A DNA stretch of 48,826 nt from Epibacterium ulvae (GTDB lineage: Bacteria > Pseudomonadota > Alphaproteobacteria > Rhodobacterales > Rhodobacteraceae): positions 1-48,826 of the forward strand of contig NZ_JAHHIR010000034.1 in assembly GCF_018678075.1 (NCBI RefSeq), written 5' to 3'. The notes under the pieces were generated by a model. The model had not been told where the DNA came from. It did no database searches and saw nothing but the letters and a program-made list of their open reading frames with translations. This document shows positions 25,708 to 34,269 of this stretch, piece by piece (the first letter of the stretch is position 1; every line of letters starts with the position of its first letter). The translations under genes and the position numbers were made by a program.

Positions 25708-27364
25708 GTATAACGCATTCGACACCGCCTTTCTGGCAGAGCGCAACGCACAGTTCCGCTCGCAAGTGGAACGTCGCATCGACGGCTCTCTGACCGAAGA
25801 AGAATTCCGTCCGCTGCGTCTGATGAACGGTCTCTATCTGCAGCTGCACGCCTATATGCTGCGGGTTGCCATTCCCTATGGCACGCTGAACCCTGACCAG
25901 ATGCGCACACTGGCGCTGTTGGCCCAGAAATGGGACAAAGGTTACGGCCACTTCACCACCCGCCAGAACATCCAGTACAACTGGCCGAAACTGAAAGACG
26001 TGCCAGATATGCTGGACGCGCTGGGATCTGTTGGCCTGCACGCGATCCAGACATCCGGCAACACTATCCGCAACGTGACCTCGGACCATTTTGCCGGTGC
26101 CGCCGCGGATGAGATCAAAGACCCGCGCCCCATTGCTGAGCTGATCCGCCAGTGGTCCACCGACCACCCGGAATTCCAGTTCCTGGGCCGTAAATTCAAA
26201 ATCGCCATCACCGGCAGCCCCAACGACCGCGCCGTAACCAAAGCCCACGACGTGGGTCTGCGGATGATCGAACGGGACGGTCAGGCTGGTTTTGAAGTGA
26301 TCGTAGGTGGCGGCCTTGGCCGGACGCCGATGATCGGCAAAGTCCTGCGTGACTTCCTGCCCCAAGAGGACCTGCTGCCCTATCTCGAAGCGGTTCTGGC
26401 GGTCTACAATATCCTGGGTCGTCGCGACAACAAATACAAAGCTCGCATCAAGATCACCGTGCAGGAAAACGGCATCGACACCTATCGCGAGATGGTCGAA
26501 GAGCAGTTCATCCAGCGTCGCGCCGAATTTGACGGCACCGATCAGGAACTGCTGAAAGATATCGAAACCCATTTCGCAGCGCCCGATTTCCGTGACGGCG
26601 GCACCGAAGCTTTTGACACGGCCTATGGCTCTGATCCTGTGTTCCGCGCCTGGGTTGACACCAACCTGGCCGAACACCGCAAAGATGACCACGCGATCGT
26701 GACCATCTCGATCAAGACCCATGGTGAGACTCCCGGTGATGCGACCGCCGAGCAGATGAACATCATGGCCGATATGGCCGAGCAATTCGCCTATGGTGAG
26801 CTGCGCATCAGCCACGAGCAGAACGTGATCCTGCCGCATGTCCACAAATCGGACCTGCCCGCGATCCACGCCGCGCTGAAAGAGGCCGGTCTGGCCACTG
26901 CAAACGTTGGTCTGATCTCGGACATCATCGCCTGCCCCGGCATGGATTACTGCGCGCTGGCCACTGCCCGCTCGATCCCTGTAGCCCAGGAAATCGCAAC
27001 CCGCTTTGACGAATTAAAGCTGGAGCACGAAGTGGGCGAGCTGAAGATCAAAATCTCGGGCTGCATCAACGCCTGTGGTCACCACCACGTGGGTCACATC
27101 GGCATCCTCGGCCTCGACCGCGCCGGTGTTGAAAACTACCAGATCACTCTGGGTGGTGACGGCACCGAAACGGCGGCTGTTGGCACGCGGACCGGTCCTG
27201 GCTTTGCCTACGACGAGATCATCCCAGCCGTAGAACGCATCATCAAAGCCTATCTTGAGGTGCGCGAAACTGCGGATGAGACCTTCCTCGAAACATACCG
27301 CCGGGTTGGCATGGCTCCCTTTAAGGCCGCGCTATACCCCGACAGTGAAAAGAAAGTGGCCTAA
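25700..27364 (+). CDS. cysI: Siroheme-dependent sulfite (or nitrite) reductase, hemoprotein
   Basis: This enzyme carries out a six-electron reduction using coupled siroheme and a [4Fe-4S] cluster. The 554 residues include the ferredoxin-like half-domains (GYGHFTTRQNIQYNWPKL; GELRISHEQNVILPHVHK) and the cluster/siroheme ligands CPGMDYC (CX5C) and CINAC (CX3C, in SGCINACGHHHVGHIG). The operon with cysH points to sulfite as substrate, although sequence alone does not exclude nitrite. ATG 25700 overlaps the end of the DUF2849 gene and is preceded by AGGAGG; the longer frame from 25577 covers that gene and is not real. Confidence 0.93.
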   Translation: MYKYNAFDTAFLAERNAQFRSQVERRIDGSLTEEEFRPLRLMNGLYLQLHAYMLRVAIPYGTLNPDQMRTLALLAQKWDKGYGHFTTRQNIQYNWPKLKDVPDMLDALGSVGLHAIQTSGNTIRNVTSDHFAGAAADEIKDPRPIAELIRQWSTDHPEFQFLGRKFKIAITGSPNDRAVTKAHDVGLRMIERDGQAGFEVIVGGGLGRTPMIGKVLRDFLPQEDLLPYLEAVLAVYNILGRRDNKYKARIKITVQENGIDTYREMVEEQFIQRRAEFDGTDQELLKDIETHFAAPDFRDGGTEAFDTAYGSDPVFRAWVDTNLAEHRKDDHAIVTISIKTHGETPGDATAEQMNIMADMAEQFAYGELRISHEQNVILPHVHKSDLPAIHAALKEAGLATANVGLISDIIACPGMDYCALATARSIPVAQEIATRFDELKLEHEVGELKIKISGCINACGHHHVGHIGILGLDRAGVENYQITLGGDGTETAAVGTRTGPGFAYDEIIPAVERIIKAYLEVRETADETFLETYRRVGMAPFKAALYPDSEKKVA

Positions 27365-27369
27365 GGCAC

Positions 27370-28128
27370 ATGTTCACATCTGCGGAACCACTCCAACCCG
27401 AGGCGCTCAGCGACGCTGACCGGGCTCTGGCTGAAAAGGTAGAGGTGCTCAACACCCGCTACCGGCACCACTCAGCCACGTCGGTCATGCAAGGCGCCCT
27501 GCGAGAGGCGGGTAACATCGCCCTCGTGTCCAGTTTTGGCGCGGAATCCGTGGTGTTGTTGCACATGGCGGCCGTCATTGATCCGGAAACACCGGTGGTG
27601 TTTGTGGATACGGAACTCTTGTTCACCGAAACCCTGCTCTACCAGCAGGAGGTCAGCGAACGCCTGGGTCTGCGCAACGTCAAGATCATCAAGGCCGATG
27701 ATATCGCGGAAAAGGATCCTTACGGAGCCTTGCGTTTCAGCGACAAAGACGCCTGCTGTACGTTGCGAAAGACCGTTCCCCTGGCCAAGGCACTGGATGG
27801 CTATGATGGCTGGATCACCGGGCGCAAGCGGTTTCAGGCCGGCACCCGTGCCGCGCTCGAATTCTTTGAAATCGAGCAGGGCACCGGCCGGATGAAGATC
27901 AACCCGCTGGCCCATTGGGCCCCCGAAGATGTGCGCGTCTACATGGACGAAAACCGTCTGCCCCGTCACCCGCTGGTGTCTAAAGGTTATCCCTCGATCG
28001 GTTGTGCCCCGTGCACCACACCGGTAAAGGACGGCGAAGACCCCCGCGCGGGACGTTGGCGCGGCGAGAACAAAGAAGAATGCGGCATCCATATGGTGGA
28101 TGGCAAATTGGTACGCACAGGAGCGTAA
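27370..28128 (+). CDS. cysH: Adenylylsulfate (APS) reductase, CysH family
   Basis: The enzyme reduces activated sulfate to sulfite. The 252 residues contain the PP-loop SSFGAESVVLLH, the substrate segment VFVDTELLFTETL, and the two cysteine pairs of the [4Fe-4S] type, DACCTLRK and GCAPCT. The catalytic cysteine follows in ECGIHMVDGK. Possession of the CC..CxxC ligands indicates an APS-type rather than a PAPS-only reductase. It starts five bases after cysI and is co-transcribed with it; the sulfite product is the substrate of CysI. Confidence 0.95.
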   Translation: MFTSAEPLQPEALSDADRALAEKVEVLNTRYRHHSATSVMQGALREAGNIALVSSFGAESVVLLHMAAVIDPETPVVFVDTELLFTETLLYQQEVSERLGLRNVKIIKADDIAEKDPYGALRFSDKDACCTLRKTVPLAKALDGYDGWITGRKRFQAGTRAALEFFEIEQGTGRMKINPLAHWAPEDVRVYMDENRLPRHPLVSKGYPSIGCAPCTTPVKDGEDPRAGRWRGENKEECGIHMVDGKLVRTGA

Positions 28129-28133
28129 GAGAG

Positions 28134-28535
28134 ATGAGTGTAATTGTAACCGATAGCGGTTTTGTCGCGGACAATTGGACCGGCGGTTTTGAGGGCGCAA
28201 ATGTGCTCCAGCTGGCGTCTGATGCGGCACTGAAAGATTACGTTGACTCGCTTGACGGTGTTGAGCTGGTGATCGTTGAATTCCCAAGCTTCGCAGATGG
28301 TCGCGGCTTTACCCTGGCCCGTCAGCTGCGTCTGCATGGGTTCGCCGGCCGTTTGCGCGCCAAGGGCCATGTGCTGGCGGATCAATATGCCATGGCACGC
28401 CGCTCTGGCTTTGATGAGGTGGAGATCAGCGATGAGCTGGCCACCCGTCAACCCGCCGATCAATGGCTGGCCCGCGCCGACTGGAAAAGCCACAACTACC
28501 AAGCCCGCCTGCGCGGTGGCCAAGCCGCCCGCTAA
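28134..28535 (+). CDS. DUF934 family protein of the sulfur assimilation operon
   Basis: The 133-residue protein matches DUF934, a family nearly always encoded beside cysI/cysH in proteobacteria. Visible core: VELVIVEFPSFADGRGFTLARQLR, GRLRAKGHVLADQYAMARRSGFDEVEI and a C-terminal WLARADWKSHNYQARL. Its biochemical role is not established; an oxidoreductase accessory function is only inference. It starts five bases after cysH at ATG 28134, preceded by AAGAGAG. Confidence 0.88.
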   Translation: MSVIVTDSGFVADNWTGGFEGANVLQLASDAALKDYVDSLDGVELVIVEFPSFADGRGFTLARQLRLHGFAGRLRAKGHVLADQYAMARRSGFDEVEISDELATRQPADQWLARADWKSHNYQARLRGGQAAR

Positions 28536-28679
28536 GCCAGCCCTGAGCGAGCTTTGGGATCACGCAAGCACCTTGCCTCCGGCTTCAATCGGGAAAAGGC
28601 GCCTGTGTGACCCATATCAAAGAGTATTCATTGGCATCGGTATCGATCTCCGCATGCCCCAGACAGATGAGATTGCCCC

Positions 28680-29519
28680 GTGACTGACGCTGCTGTTGAG
28701 ACCAAACCAAAGACCCCGACCCTGCCGGATTCGCAAACCGTAACCGAAGTGAAACATTGGACCGACCGTCTGTTTTCCTTCAAGGTCACACGCCCCGCGT
28801 CCTTGCGTTTTCGTTCTGGCGAATTCGTGATGATCGGCCTGATGGGCGAAGTGAACGAAAAGACCGGCAAAGCCAAGCCGATCATGCGCGCCTATTCCAT
28901 CGCCTCCCCCTCTTGGGACGAGGAAATGGAATTCTACTCGATCAAAGTGCAGGACGGCCCGCTGACCTCGAAACTGCAGCACATCAATGTCGGCGACGAA
29001 GTGATCCTGCGTCCCAAACCCGTTGGCACCCTGGTGCATGACGCGCTGATCCCGGGCAACCGGATCTGGTTCTTTGCCACCGGCACAGGCTTTGCGCCCT
29101 TTGCCTCGCTGCTGCGAGAGCCGGAAACCTATGAGAAATTCGACGAGATCATCATCACCCACACCTGCCGCGAAGCTGGCGAGTTGACCTATGGTGCCGA
29201 ACTGATCGAAAGCCTCAAGCATGATGAACTTCTGAACGAAGTGATCGGCGAAGGATTCTGGAAGAAGATCAAATACTACCCTACCACCACCCGTGAAGAG
29301 AGCCCCAAGATGGGCCGTATTACCGACCTGATGAAGTCGGGCGAAGCCTTCAAGGATCTGGGTGTAGAGCCGTTGAACCCAGCCACCGACCGCGCCATGA
29401 TCTGCGGCAACCTGGCGTTCAACCTGGAACTGAAGGAAATGTTCGAAAACTACGGTCTGGAAGAAGGCGCAAACTCCAAACCTGCGCATTACGTGGTCGA
29501 AAAAGCCTTCTTGGACTAA
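28680..29519 (+). CDS. fpr: Ferredoxin-NADP+ reductase (Fpr type)
   Basis: Fpr passes electrons between NADPH and ferredoxin or flavodoxin. The 279 residues have the FAD-binding motif MRAYSIASPSWDEEMEFY, the pyrophosphate loop VQDGPLTSKLQHI, the NADP-binding FATGTGFAPFASLLRE and the C-terminal CGNLAFNLELKEMFENYG, ending in YVVEKAFLD. The start is GTG 28680; the next candidates lie inside the FAD domain. A 25-residue N-terminal extension precedes the usual start of short bacterial Fpr proteins. As the last gene after the sulfur operon, it could provide reducing power for CysI. Confidence 0.93.
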   Translation: MTDAAVETKPKTPTLPDSQTVTEVKHWTDRLFSFKVTRPASLRFRSGEFVMIGLMGEVNEKTGKAKPIMRAYSIASPSWDEEMEFYSIKVQDGPLTSKLQHINVGDEVILRPKPVGTLVHDALIPGNRIWFFATGTGFAPFASLLREPETYEKFDEIIITHTCREAGELTYGAELIESLKHDELLNEVIGEGFWKKIKYYPTTTREESPKMGRITDLMKSGEAFKDLGVEPLNPATDRAMICGNLAFNLELKEMFENYGLEEGANSKPAHYVVEKAFLD

Positions 29520-29542
29520 GATCACCACCAGTCACAAATTGG

Positions 29543-29575
29543 AAAGCCGGGCGCATCGCAGCCCGGCTTTTTGTT
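29543..29575 (+). terminator. Rho-independent terminator after fpr
   Basis: AAAGCCGGGC (29543-29552) pairs with GCCCGGCTTT (29561-29570) over an 8-base loop, followed by TTGTTT. It lies 24 bases after the fpr stop codon and ends the sulfur operon transcript. Confidence 0.88.
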
Positions 29576-29594
29576 TGCGCCATGCCGACCCGGT

Positions 29595-29641
29595 TTGACA
29601 GGTCCGGGATAATCGAATTAAGTTGCATCATGCAACTTAAT
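29595..29641 (+). promoter_or_regulatory. Promoter with perfect 25-bp palindrome, likely MarR operator
   Basis: ATTAAGTTGCAT (29617-29628) is mirrored exactly by ATGCAACTTAAT (29630-29641) around one central C. A consensus -35 box TTGACA lies at 29595-29600; a -10 at the usual spacing (about 29618-29623) would fall inside the palindrome. Binding of a dimeric repressor there would block transcription of the MarR-GNAT gene that starts 15 bases downstream, so autorepression is likely. Confidence 0.8.
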
Positions 29642-29655
29642 ACACAAGGCGCGTC

Positions 29656-30588
29656 ATGACCGATCCGCAAACCATCACCACGATCCGCGCCGCGTCCCGC
29701 CTGTTGGTACGCGAGCTTGGCTTTATGGGCGGCGACTTTGCAGGCACCGACCTGCCACCCTCTGCCGTCCATGCGCTGATCGAAATTGAAGGCGGCGAAA
29801 TCACTGCCAAAGAGCTGTCCCAGCGTCTGCACCTCGAAAAATCAAGCGTCAGCCGTATGTTGCGAAAACTGGTGGGCGCTAATCTGATAATGGAAACACC
29901 GGGCACCGACGCGCGTGTCAAAACCCTATCGCTAACGGACAGCGGCGCAGACAGACTCGCCGCGATCCACCGCTTTGCCAGCACCCAGGTTAAGACCGCG
30001 GTCCAGGGCCTGCAGCCCGCCCAAACCGCAACGATCGCCGAAGGTCTCGCGCTCTACGCGCAGGCGTTGGCACAGACGGATCTGCCCTCGGCTCCGATCC
30101 ACTATCACTGCGGTTACCAGTCCGGCCTGGTCGCGCGTATCATTGGGCTGCACATGGACTTTTACGCAAAGCACGCGGGCTTTGGCGATGTGTTTGAAAC
30201 CGCCCTTGCCCGTGGGTTATCCGATTTCATCCCGCGCGCCCAAAACACCCGAAACGCGATCTGGACCGCGCAGCGATCCGACAAGATCATTGGCTCCATC
30301 ACAATTGATGGCGAAGATCTCGGCCACGACATCGCCCATCTGCGGTGGTTCATCGTTGACCAAAACACCCGTGGCTCTGGCGTCGGGCGCGCACTTCTGG
30401 ACAAGGCCGTCGCCTTTGTTGACGCACAGGGGTTTTGCGAAACGCAGCTCTGGACCTTCAAGGGATTGGACGCCGCTCGCACGCTCTATGAGGCGCAAGG
30501 TTTCAAATTGGCCGACGAACAGCCTGGCACCCAATGGGGGGCTGAGGTGCTGGAACAACGTTTCGTGCGCAAACATATAGCGGCCTAG
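29656..30588 (+). CDS. MarR-GNAT fusion: transcription regulator with N-acetyltransferase domain
   Basis: The 310-residue protein has two parts. Residues 1-145 are a MarR winged helix (SAVHALIEIEGGEITAKELS, LEKSSVSRMLRKLVGANLI, basic wing with DARVKTLSLTDSG). Residues 155-305 are a GNAT acetyltransferase, with HLRWFIVDQNTRGSGVGRAL forming the acetyl-CoA motif (R-G-S-G-V-G) and AARTLYEAQGFKLADE the terminal motif B. The fusion is known as a family, but its substrates are mostly undefined. The acetyltransferase could modify a small molecule or protein sensed by the same polypeptide. The palindrome at 29617-29641 points to autoregulation. Confidence 0.9.
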   Translation: MTDPQTITTIRAASRLLVRELGFMGGDFAGTDLPPSAVHALIEIEGGEITAKELSQRLHLEKSSVSRMLRKLVGANLIMETPGTDARVKTLSLTDSGADRLAAIHRFASTQVKTAVQGLQPAQTATIAEGLALYAQALAQTDLPSAPIHYHCGYQSGLVARIIGLHMDFYAKHAGFGDVFETALARGLSDFIPRAQNTRNAIWTAQRSDKIIGSITIDGEDLGHDIAHLRWFIVDQNTRGSGVGRALLDKAVAFVDAQGFCETQLWTFKGLDAARTLYEAQGFKLADEQPGTQWGAEVLEQRFVRKHIAA

Positions 30589-30596
30589 TGAACGGC

Positions 30597-30627
30597 AAAA
30601 AGCCCCCAGTAACACTGGGGGCTTTTT
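30597..30627. terminator. Bidirectional terminator between MarR-GNAT and repeat-protein genes
   Basis: AGCCCCCAGT (30601-30610) pairs with ACTGGGGGCT (30614-30623) around a 3-base loop, with A5 before and T5 after, so it can terminate transcripts from both convergent genes. Confidence 0.9.
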
Positions 30628-30664
30628 AAAATGCTCATTCATCAACACATGCAGAGCGCGGCGA

Positions 30665-31372
30665 TCAGAGACCCAGGGCCGATTTGACCTGATCCAGCGC
30701 AACTTGCAGCAGCTCGGGATTGTCACGGGCTTGGCTCAGCGCGGTAGTCAGTGCGGTTTTCTTGAGCGCGTCCAGCTCAGAGCCGTTCACCATCTCGACC
30801 ACTTTGTCGAAATCAAACCCATCGGCCGTAAACAGTGCCAACGGGCTGTCCAGCGATGCGGTCTGGTCTACCAGATCCGCCGCCGTGTCTGTGGCGTCCT
30901 GTGCTTCGTTGGTGACTGCCTCAACGGATGAAGTTGCCTGATCCGCCAGATCGGCCGCCCCATCGGTGACCGCATCCGCCACGTCAGAGGCCGTGTCCAC
31001 AGCCCCTTCAACCACATCACCTGCGGCCTCGACACTGTCGCCCACCACGGCAGCGGCACTTTCAGCGGCCTCTTGCGCGCTCTCGGTGACAGCGCTTGCT
31101 GCATCTGCGGCACCGTCCACGGCGTCCTGAACCGCGTCTTGCGCAGTGTCGACGGCGCTTTCCACCTGATCAACGATGGATGTCGCGGTGCCTTCTACCG
31201 CCTCAGCGGCCTCATCTGCGGCCTCTTCGACAGGTTCCACCACTTCGGGTGTTGCATCGGCTTGCGGTGCCTCAGCCTCGGACACAACGGGTGTGCTCTC
31301 TTGAGATTGATACCACAACACACCACCCAAGACGACGACTGCGGCTGCTGCGACAAGTGTTACAGGTTTCAT
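30665..31372 (-). CDS. Ala/Glu/Val-rich repeat protein with N-terminal anchor
   Basis: The 235-residue protein starts with a membrane anchor or signal (VTLVAAAAVVVLGGVLWYQS). From about residue 40 to 170 it has an acidic low-complexity stretch built on degenerate repeats of the pattern AxDxVxDAVxxA, lacking aromatic residues and predicted to form long amphipathic helices. A small globular tail follows (FTADGFDFDKVVEMVNGS ... LLQVALDQVKSALGL). It probably sits in the periplasm, tethered to the inner membrane. The repeats resemble LEA-like or apolipoprotein-like helices only in composition. Function is unknown; it is monocistronic. Confidence 0.7.
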   Translation of the reverse strand: MKPVTLVAAAAVVVLGGVLWYQSQESTPVVSEAEAPQADATPEVVEPVEEAADEAAEAVEGTATSIVDQVESAVDTAQDAVQDAVDGAADAASAVTESAQEAAESAAAVVGDSVEAAGDVVEGAVDTASDVADAVTDGAADLADQATSSVEAVTNEAQDATDTAADLVDQTASLDSPLALFTADGFDFDKVVEMVNGSELDALKKTALTTALSQARDNPELLQVALDQVKSALGL

Positions 31373-31657
31373 CGTGACTTCCTTTCGTTACCATATCCGA
31401 AATCGGACCCACGCCGGTAATTGAGCGCGATTGCACCCCGTCTCAAGGGGGAAAGAAATCTTTATAACCTCATGGGCTAAGCGCTGCTGATCAGAACAGC
31501 CCTCTTGGGCGGTCCTTAGCCGAGAAACAACGCCAGCCAACAGCAAACATGGGTTGAAAACCCCGAAAAGGCCGGTCATACCCGCATTTAACTTGAATCA
31601 TGCGCCTGCTGACTGTAGTTTTCAGGCACTTTTTGAAATGACAGAAGGATAGACGTC

Positions 31658-32206
31658 ATAGCCCGCAGACCGCACAATGCGCCGCCTACTCGTGAAACTG
31701 GCCCTCGCATCAATGACCGTATTCGCGCTCCTGAAATCCGTCTGATTGGCGCTGAAGGGGAGAACGTCGGGGTGGTACACCCTGCCAAAGCGATGCAAAT
31801 GGCTGCAGATGCAGGTCTTGATCTGGTGGAAATCTCCCCCAATGCCACACCCCCGGTGTGCAAGATCATGGACTTTGGTAAGTTCAAGTACGAGCAGCAG
31901 AAACGCGAAAGCGAAGCGCGCAAAAAGCAAAAGACCATCGAAGTCAAAGAGGTTAAGTTCCGCCCCAACACGGACACCCATGACTACGAAGTCAAAATGC
32001 GCAACGTCTTCAAATTCTTGGAAAAGGGCGACAAAGTAAAAGTTACCCTGCGCTTCCGTGGTCGTGAGATGGCGCACCAGAACCTTGGCCGTGAGCTGCT
32101 GCACCGTGTGGCTGGCGACGTCAAGGAAATCGCCAAGATCGAAAACATGCCCAAGATGGAAGGCCGTCAGATGATCATGATGATCGGCCCCCTTCCCGCT
32201 AAGTAA
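31658..32206 (+). CDS. infC: Translation initiation factor IF-3, probably starting at AUA
   Basis: IF-3 binds the 30S subunit and checks start codon pairing. The N-terminal domain begins [20 protein letters not shown] and includes [14 protein letters not shown]; the basic linker [14 protein letters not shown] leads to the C-terminal domain ([34 protein letters not shown]). The family N-terminus lies in frame only if translation starts upstream of 31772, but no ATG, GTG or TTG exists between the upstream stop (31634) and that GTG. ATA 31658, preceded by AGAAGG at 31643-31648, is the best start, giving 182 residues. E. coli infC starts at AUU, so that IF-3 represses itself. Confidence 0.9.
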   Translation: MARRPHNAPPTRETGPRINDRIRAPEIRLIGAEGENVGVVHPAKAMQMAADAGLDLVEISPNATPPVCKIMDFGKFKYEQQKRESEARKKQKTIEVKEVKFRPNTDTHDYEVKMRNVFKFLEKGDKVKVTLRFRGREMAHQNLGRELLHRVAGDVKEIAKIENMPKMEGRQMIMMIGPLPAK

Positions 32207-32240
32207 CTCAGCTTAGTTTTCGGACATCTGTTCAAAATTT

Positions 32241-32272
32241 AAAAAACCCTCCGATTTCGGAGGGTTTTTTTT
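32241..32272 (+). terminator. Rho-independent terminator after infC
   Basis: AAAAAACCCTCCG (32241-32253) pairs with CGGAGGGTTTTTT (32258-32270) around a 4-base loop, with a T-run of eight. It lies 35 bases after the infC stop. Confidence 0.93.
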
Positions 32273-32350
32273 CGCGCGCCTTATCACAGTTACGATGCCG
32301 GTAACCATTTCCTCCTAAACAGAAGAGGATTTCCAAACGAGCGCACCCAA

Positions 32351-32983
32351 ATGAATAACCTCACCGAGATTCAGAACACGGCCTTCACCGCAATTGGTCC
32401 TTGTCGTATCGCAGCCTTATCGTTGATGGCATTGATGAATGAAGGCGCAGAAAACGCCAAGGCCGCAGAGATTTTCAAACTGTCCGCCAAACGCTTAGAA
32501 ACCGCACATAAGATGTTGACCATCGGGCTGCCGGATCTTCTGAAAAGCGCAGATCATGATTTCCCGCCCCTGGTTCAAGAACAATTAGACCAAAGCGTCG
32601 CGGCTCTGACCCCGTTGATCAACACGATCCGCAACGCCGATGAGCAGGTCGCCAATCTGCCAAAACCCTCCGAAAAATTTTCCGAGCACTGCCTTTATGT
32701 GTTGGAACCGACGGTCACACAGTTTTTGACCGACATGACCCAGAACTTGCTGGATACGCAGAAGAAAAAGAACCAGGACCGTGAGCGGGAGATGTTGGAC
32801 GCCATTTCCAACGCGGAATCCGTGGGCCGTAACATCCAGCTGATCGCCTTTAACGCATCGATCGAGGCTGCGCGGATCGGTGACATGGGGAAAGGCTTTG
32901 CCGTAATTGCCACCGAAATTCGCGAGCTCTCCGGTAAGACTCAAGTGCTGCTGGACGACATCGCAGGATTCTTGCGTACGTAA
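32351..32983 (+). CDS. Soluble protein with short MCP-like signalling tip
   Basis: The 210-residue protein has no membrane segment. Residues 1-150 form helices of unknown family (LEIFKLSAKRLETAHKMLTIG type amphipathic stretches). The C-terminal 60 match the hairpin tip of methyl-accepting chemotaxis proteins: NIQLIAFNASIEAARIGDMGKGFAVIATEIRELS, here split as NIQLIAFNASIEAARIG and GKGFAVIATEIRELSGKTQ. The usual MCP signalling domain is about 200 residues; here only the tip and a short stalk remain. No methylation sites are evident. It may bind CheA/CheW-like partners, or be an evolutionary remnant. Confidence 0.65.
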   Translation: MNNLTEIQNTAFTAIGPCRIAALSLMALMNEGAENAKAAEIFKLSAKRLETAHKMLTIGLPDLLKSADHDFPPLVQEQLDQSVAALTPLINTIRNADEQVANLPKPSEKFSEHCLYVLEPTVTQFLTDMTQNLLDTQKKKNQDREREMLDAISNAESVGRNIQLIAFNASIEAARIGDMGKGFAVIATEIRELSGKTQVLLDDIAGFLRT

Positions 32984-33222
32984 CCCCCGTCCGAGAACAG
33001 CCAATCGCGCAGATTTGCTGGGTTGGCCCGCGTGCAACACATTTACAAAGCCTTTTGGTCAATTTTCCGCCCAGATTGACCATTAACGCTTCGCAATGGC
33101 ATTTGTGCCAAATTAGAAATGGATCTGAGGTTTGGGCGCTGTGACACAGAAGTGAGGCGCGTCAGACCGTATGGTTCCCCGGTGCACCGGGATGTATCTG
33201 TTAACTCCGGGGACGCCGCAAA

Positions 33223-34269
33223 ATGCGCATCACGGCCGTCACATGTGTGAAGAACGAAGGACCATTTCTGCTGGAATGGATCGCCTTCAACAGGCTCCTA
33301 GGTGTCACGGATTTTCTGTTTTACTCAAACGATTGCAGCGATGGGACCGATCATCTGCTGGACGCGCTGGCCCAACGCGGCCTGGTGCAGCATTTGCCCA
33401 ATCCGGCTGAGGGGCGCAACTATCAGATGGAGGCGCTGAAAGACTCGCGCCATCAGGACGTGGTGACAGATGCTGACTGGGTCTGGATTGCCGATGTGGA
33501 TGAGTTCTTGAACATCCATGTGGGCGATCACACGATCCCTGCCTTGATTGAGGCCTGCGAGGATCCGGCTGCGATCTCGCTTACGTTTCAGTTCTTTGCT
33601 AATGCCGGGATCGAGACCTATAGCGACAGGCCGGTGATAGCCCAGTTCAGCCATAGCCACAATCCGGACATCTGGTGTGGTGAGACCGCGATTGAGGTCA
33701 AGACGCTGGTACGGCAAGATTTTCCGCTGCAATACTATGGCGCCCACCGCCCCTTCCTGCGCAAAGGCCTGCCTAAGGAACAGCGCCCGGCCTGGACCGA
33801 CGGCTCTGGCCAGCAGGTGCAGTTTCGTTTTCTGACAGCGGCCAACAGCCGCCGCATCCGTAAGTTCCCGGCCAAAGACGCGCGCGCCTTTGCGACCCTG
33901 AACCACTATGCGCTGCGCTCCCTCGACAGCTATCTGGTCAAAAACGACCGGGGCGACGTGAACCGGGAAAACCGCGCCTTTGACGACACCTATTGGCGTG
34001 AGCGCAATGATGCTGCGTGGAAAGACGCCTCGATCCGGCGCTATCTGCCCGACCTGAACGCGGCACTGAAAGAGCTGAAAAACGACCTCGAAATCGCCGC
34101 GCTCCACCGGGCCTGCGTCACGGCGCATCGCGCCAAATGCGCCGAACTGTTACACCTGCCCAGCTTTCAGGCGATGCAAGCGCAGCTCAGATCAGCAGCA
34201 CCCATAACCGCGCGCGAAGAGGCCCTGATCGCAGAAATTGGACTGAATGAATTGGAAGACGCCAAATGA
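33223..34269 (+). CDS. Glycosyltransferase family 2-like protein (Glyco_tranf_2_4 type), gene 1
   Basis: The 348-residue cytoplasmic protein starts MRITAVTCVKNEGPFLLEWI, the N-E-x-x-x-L-x-E-W motif of this GT-A-like family. It continues with FLFYSNDCSDGTD and a metal-binding DVDEF-type motif (WVWIADVDEFLNI). The segment LNHYALRSLDSYLVKNDRG near residue 225-245 is also shared with the homologues at 34910 (C-terminal half) and 37946. The three paralogues share the layout but not high identity. GGGGACG precedes ATG 33223 weakly. It overlaps the sulfotransferase gene by four bases (ATGA). Confidence 0.85.
   Translation: MRITAVTCVKNEGPFLLEWIAFNRLLGVTDFLFYSNDCSDGTDHLLDALAQRGLVQHLPNPAEGRNYQMEALKDSRHQDVVTDADWVWIADVDEFLNIHVGDHTIPALIEACEDPAAISLTFQFFANAGIETYSDRPVIAQFSHSHNPDIWCGETAIEVKTLVRQDFPLQYYGAHRPFLRKGLPKEQRPAWTDGSGQQVQFRFLTAANSRRIRKFPAKDARAFATLNHYALRSLDSYLVKNDRGDVNRENRAFDDTYWRERNDAAWKDASIRRYLPDLNAALKELKNDLEIAALHRACVTAHRAKCAELLHLPSFQAMQAQLRSAAPITAREEALIAEIGLNELEDAK

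Noticed and set aside
25571-26869. 432-codon minus-strand frame opposite cysI
   Set aside because: Antisense shadow; cysI carries all cofactor motifs in the other direction.
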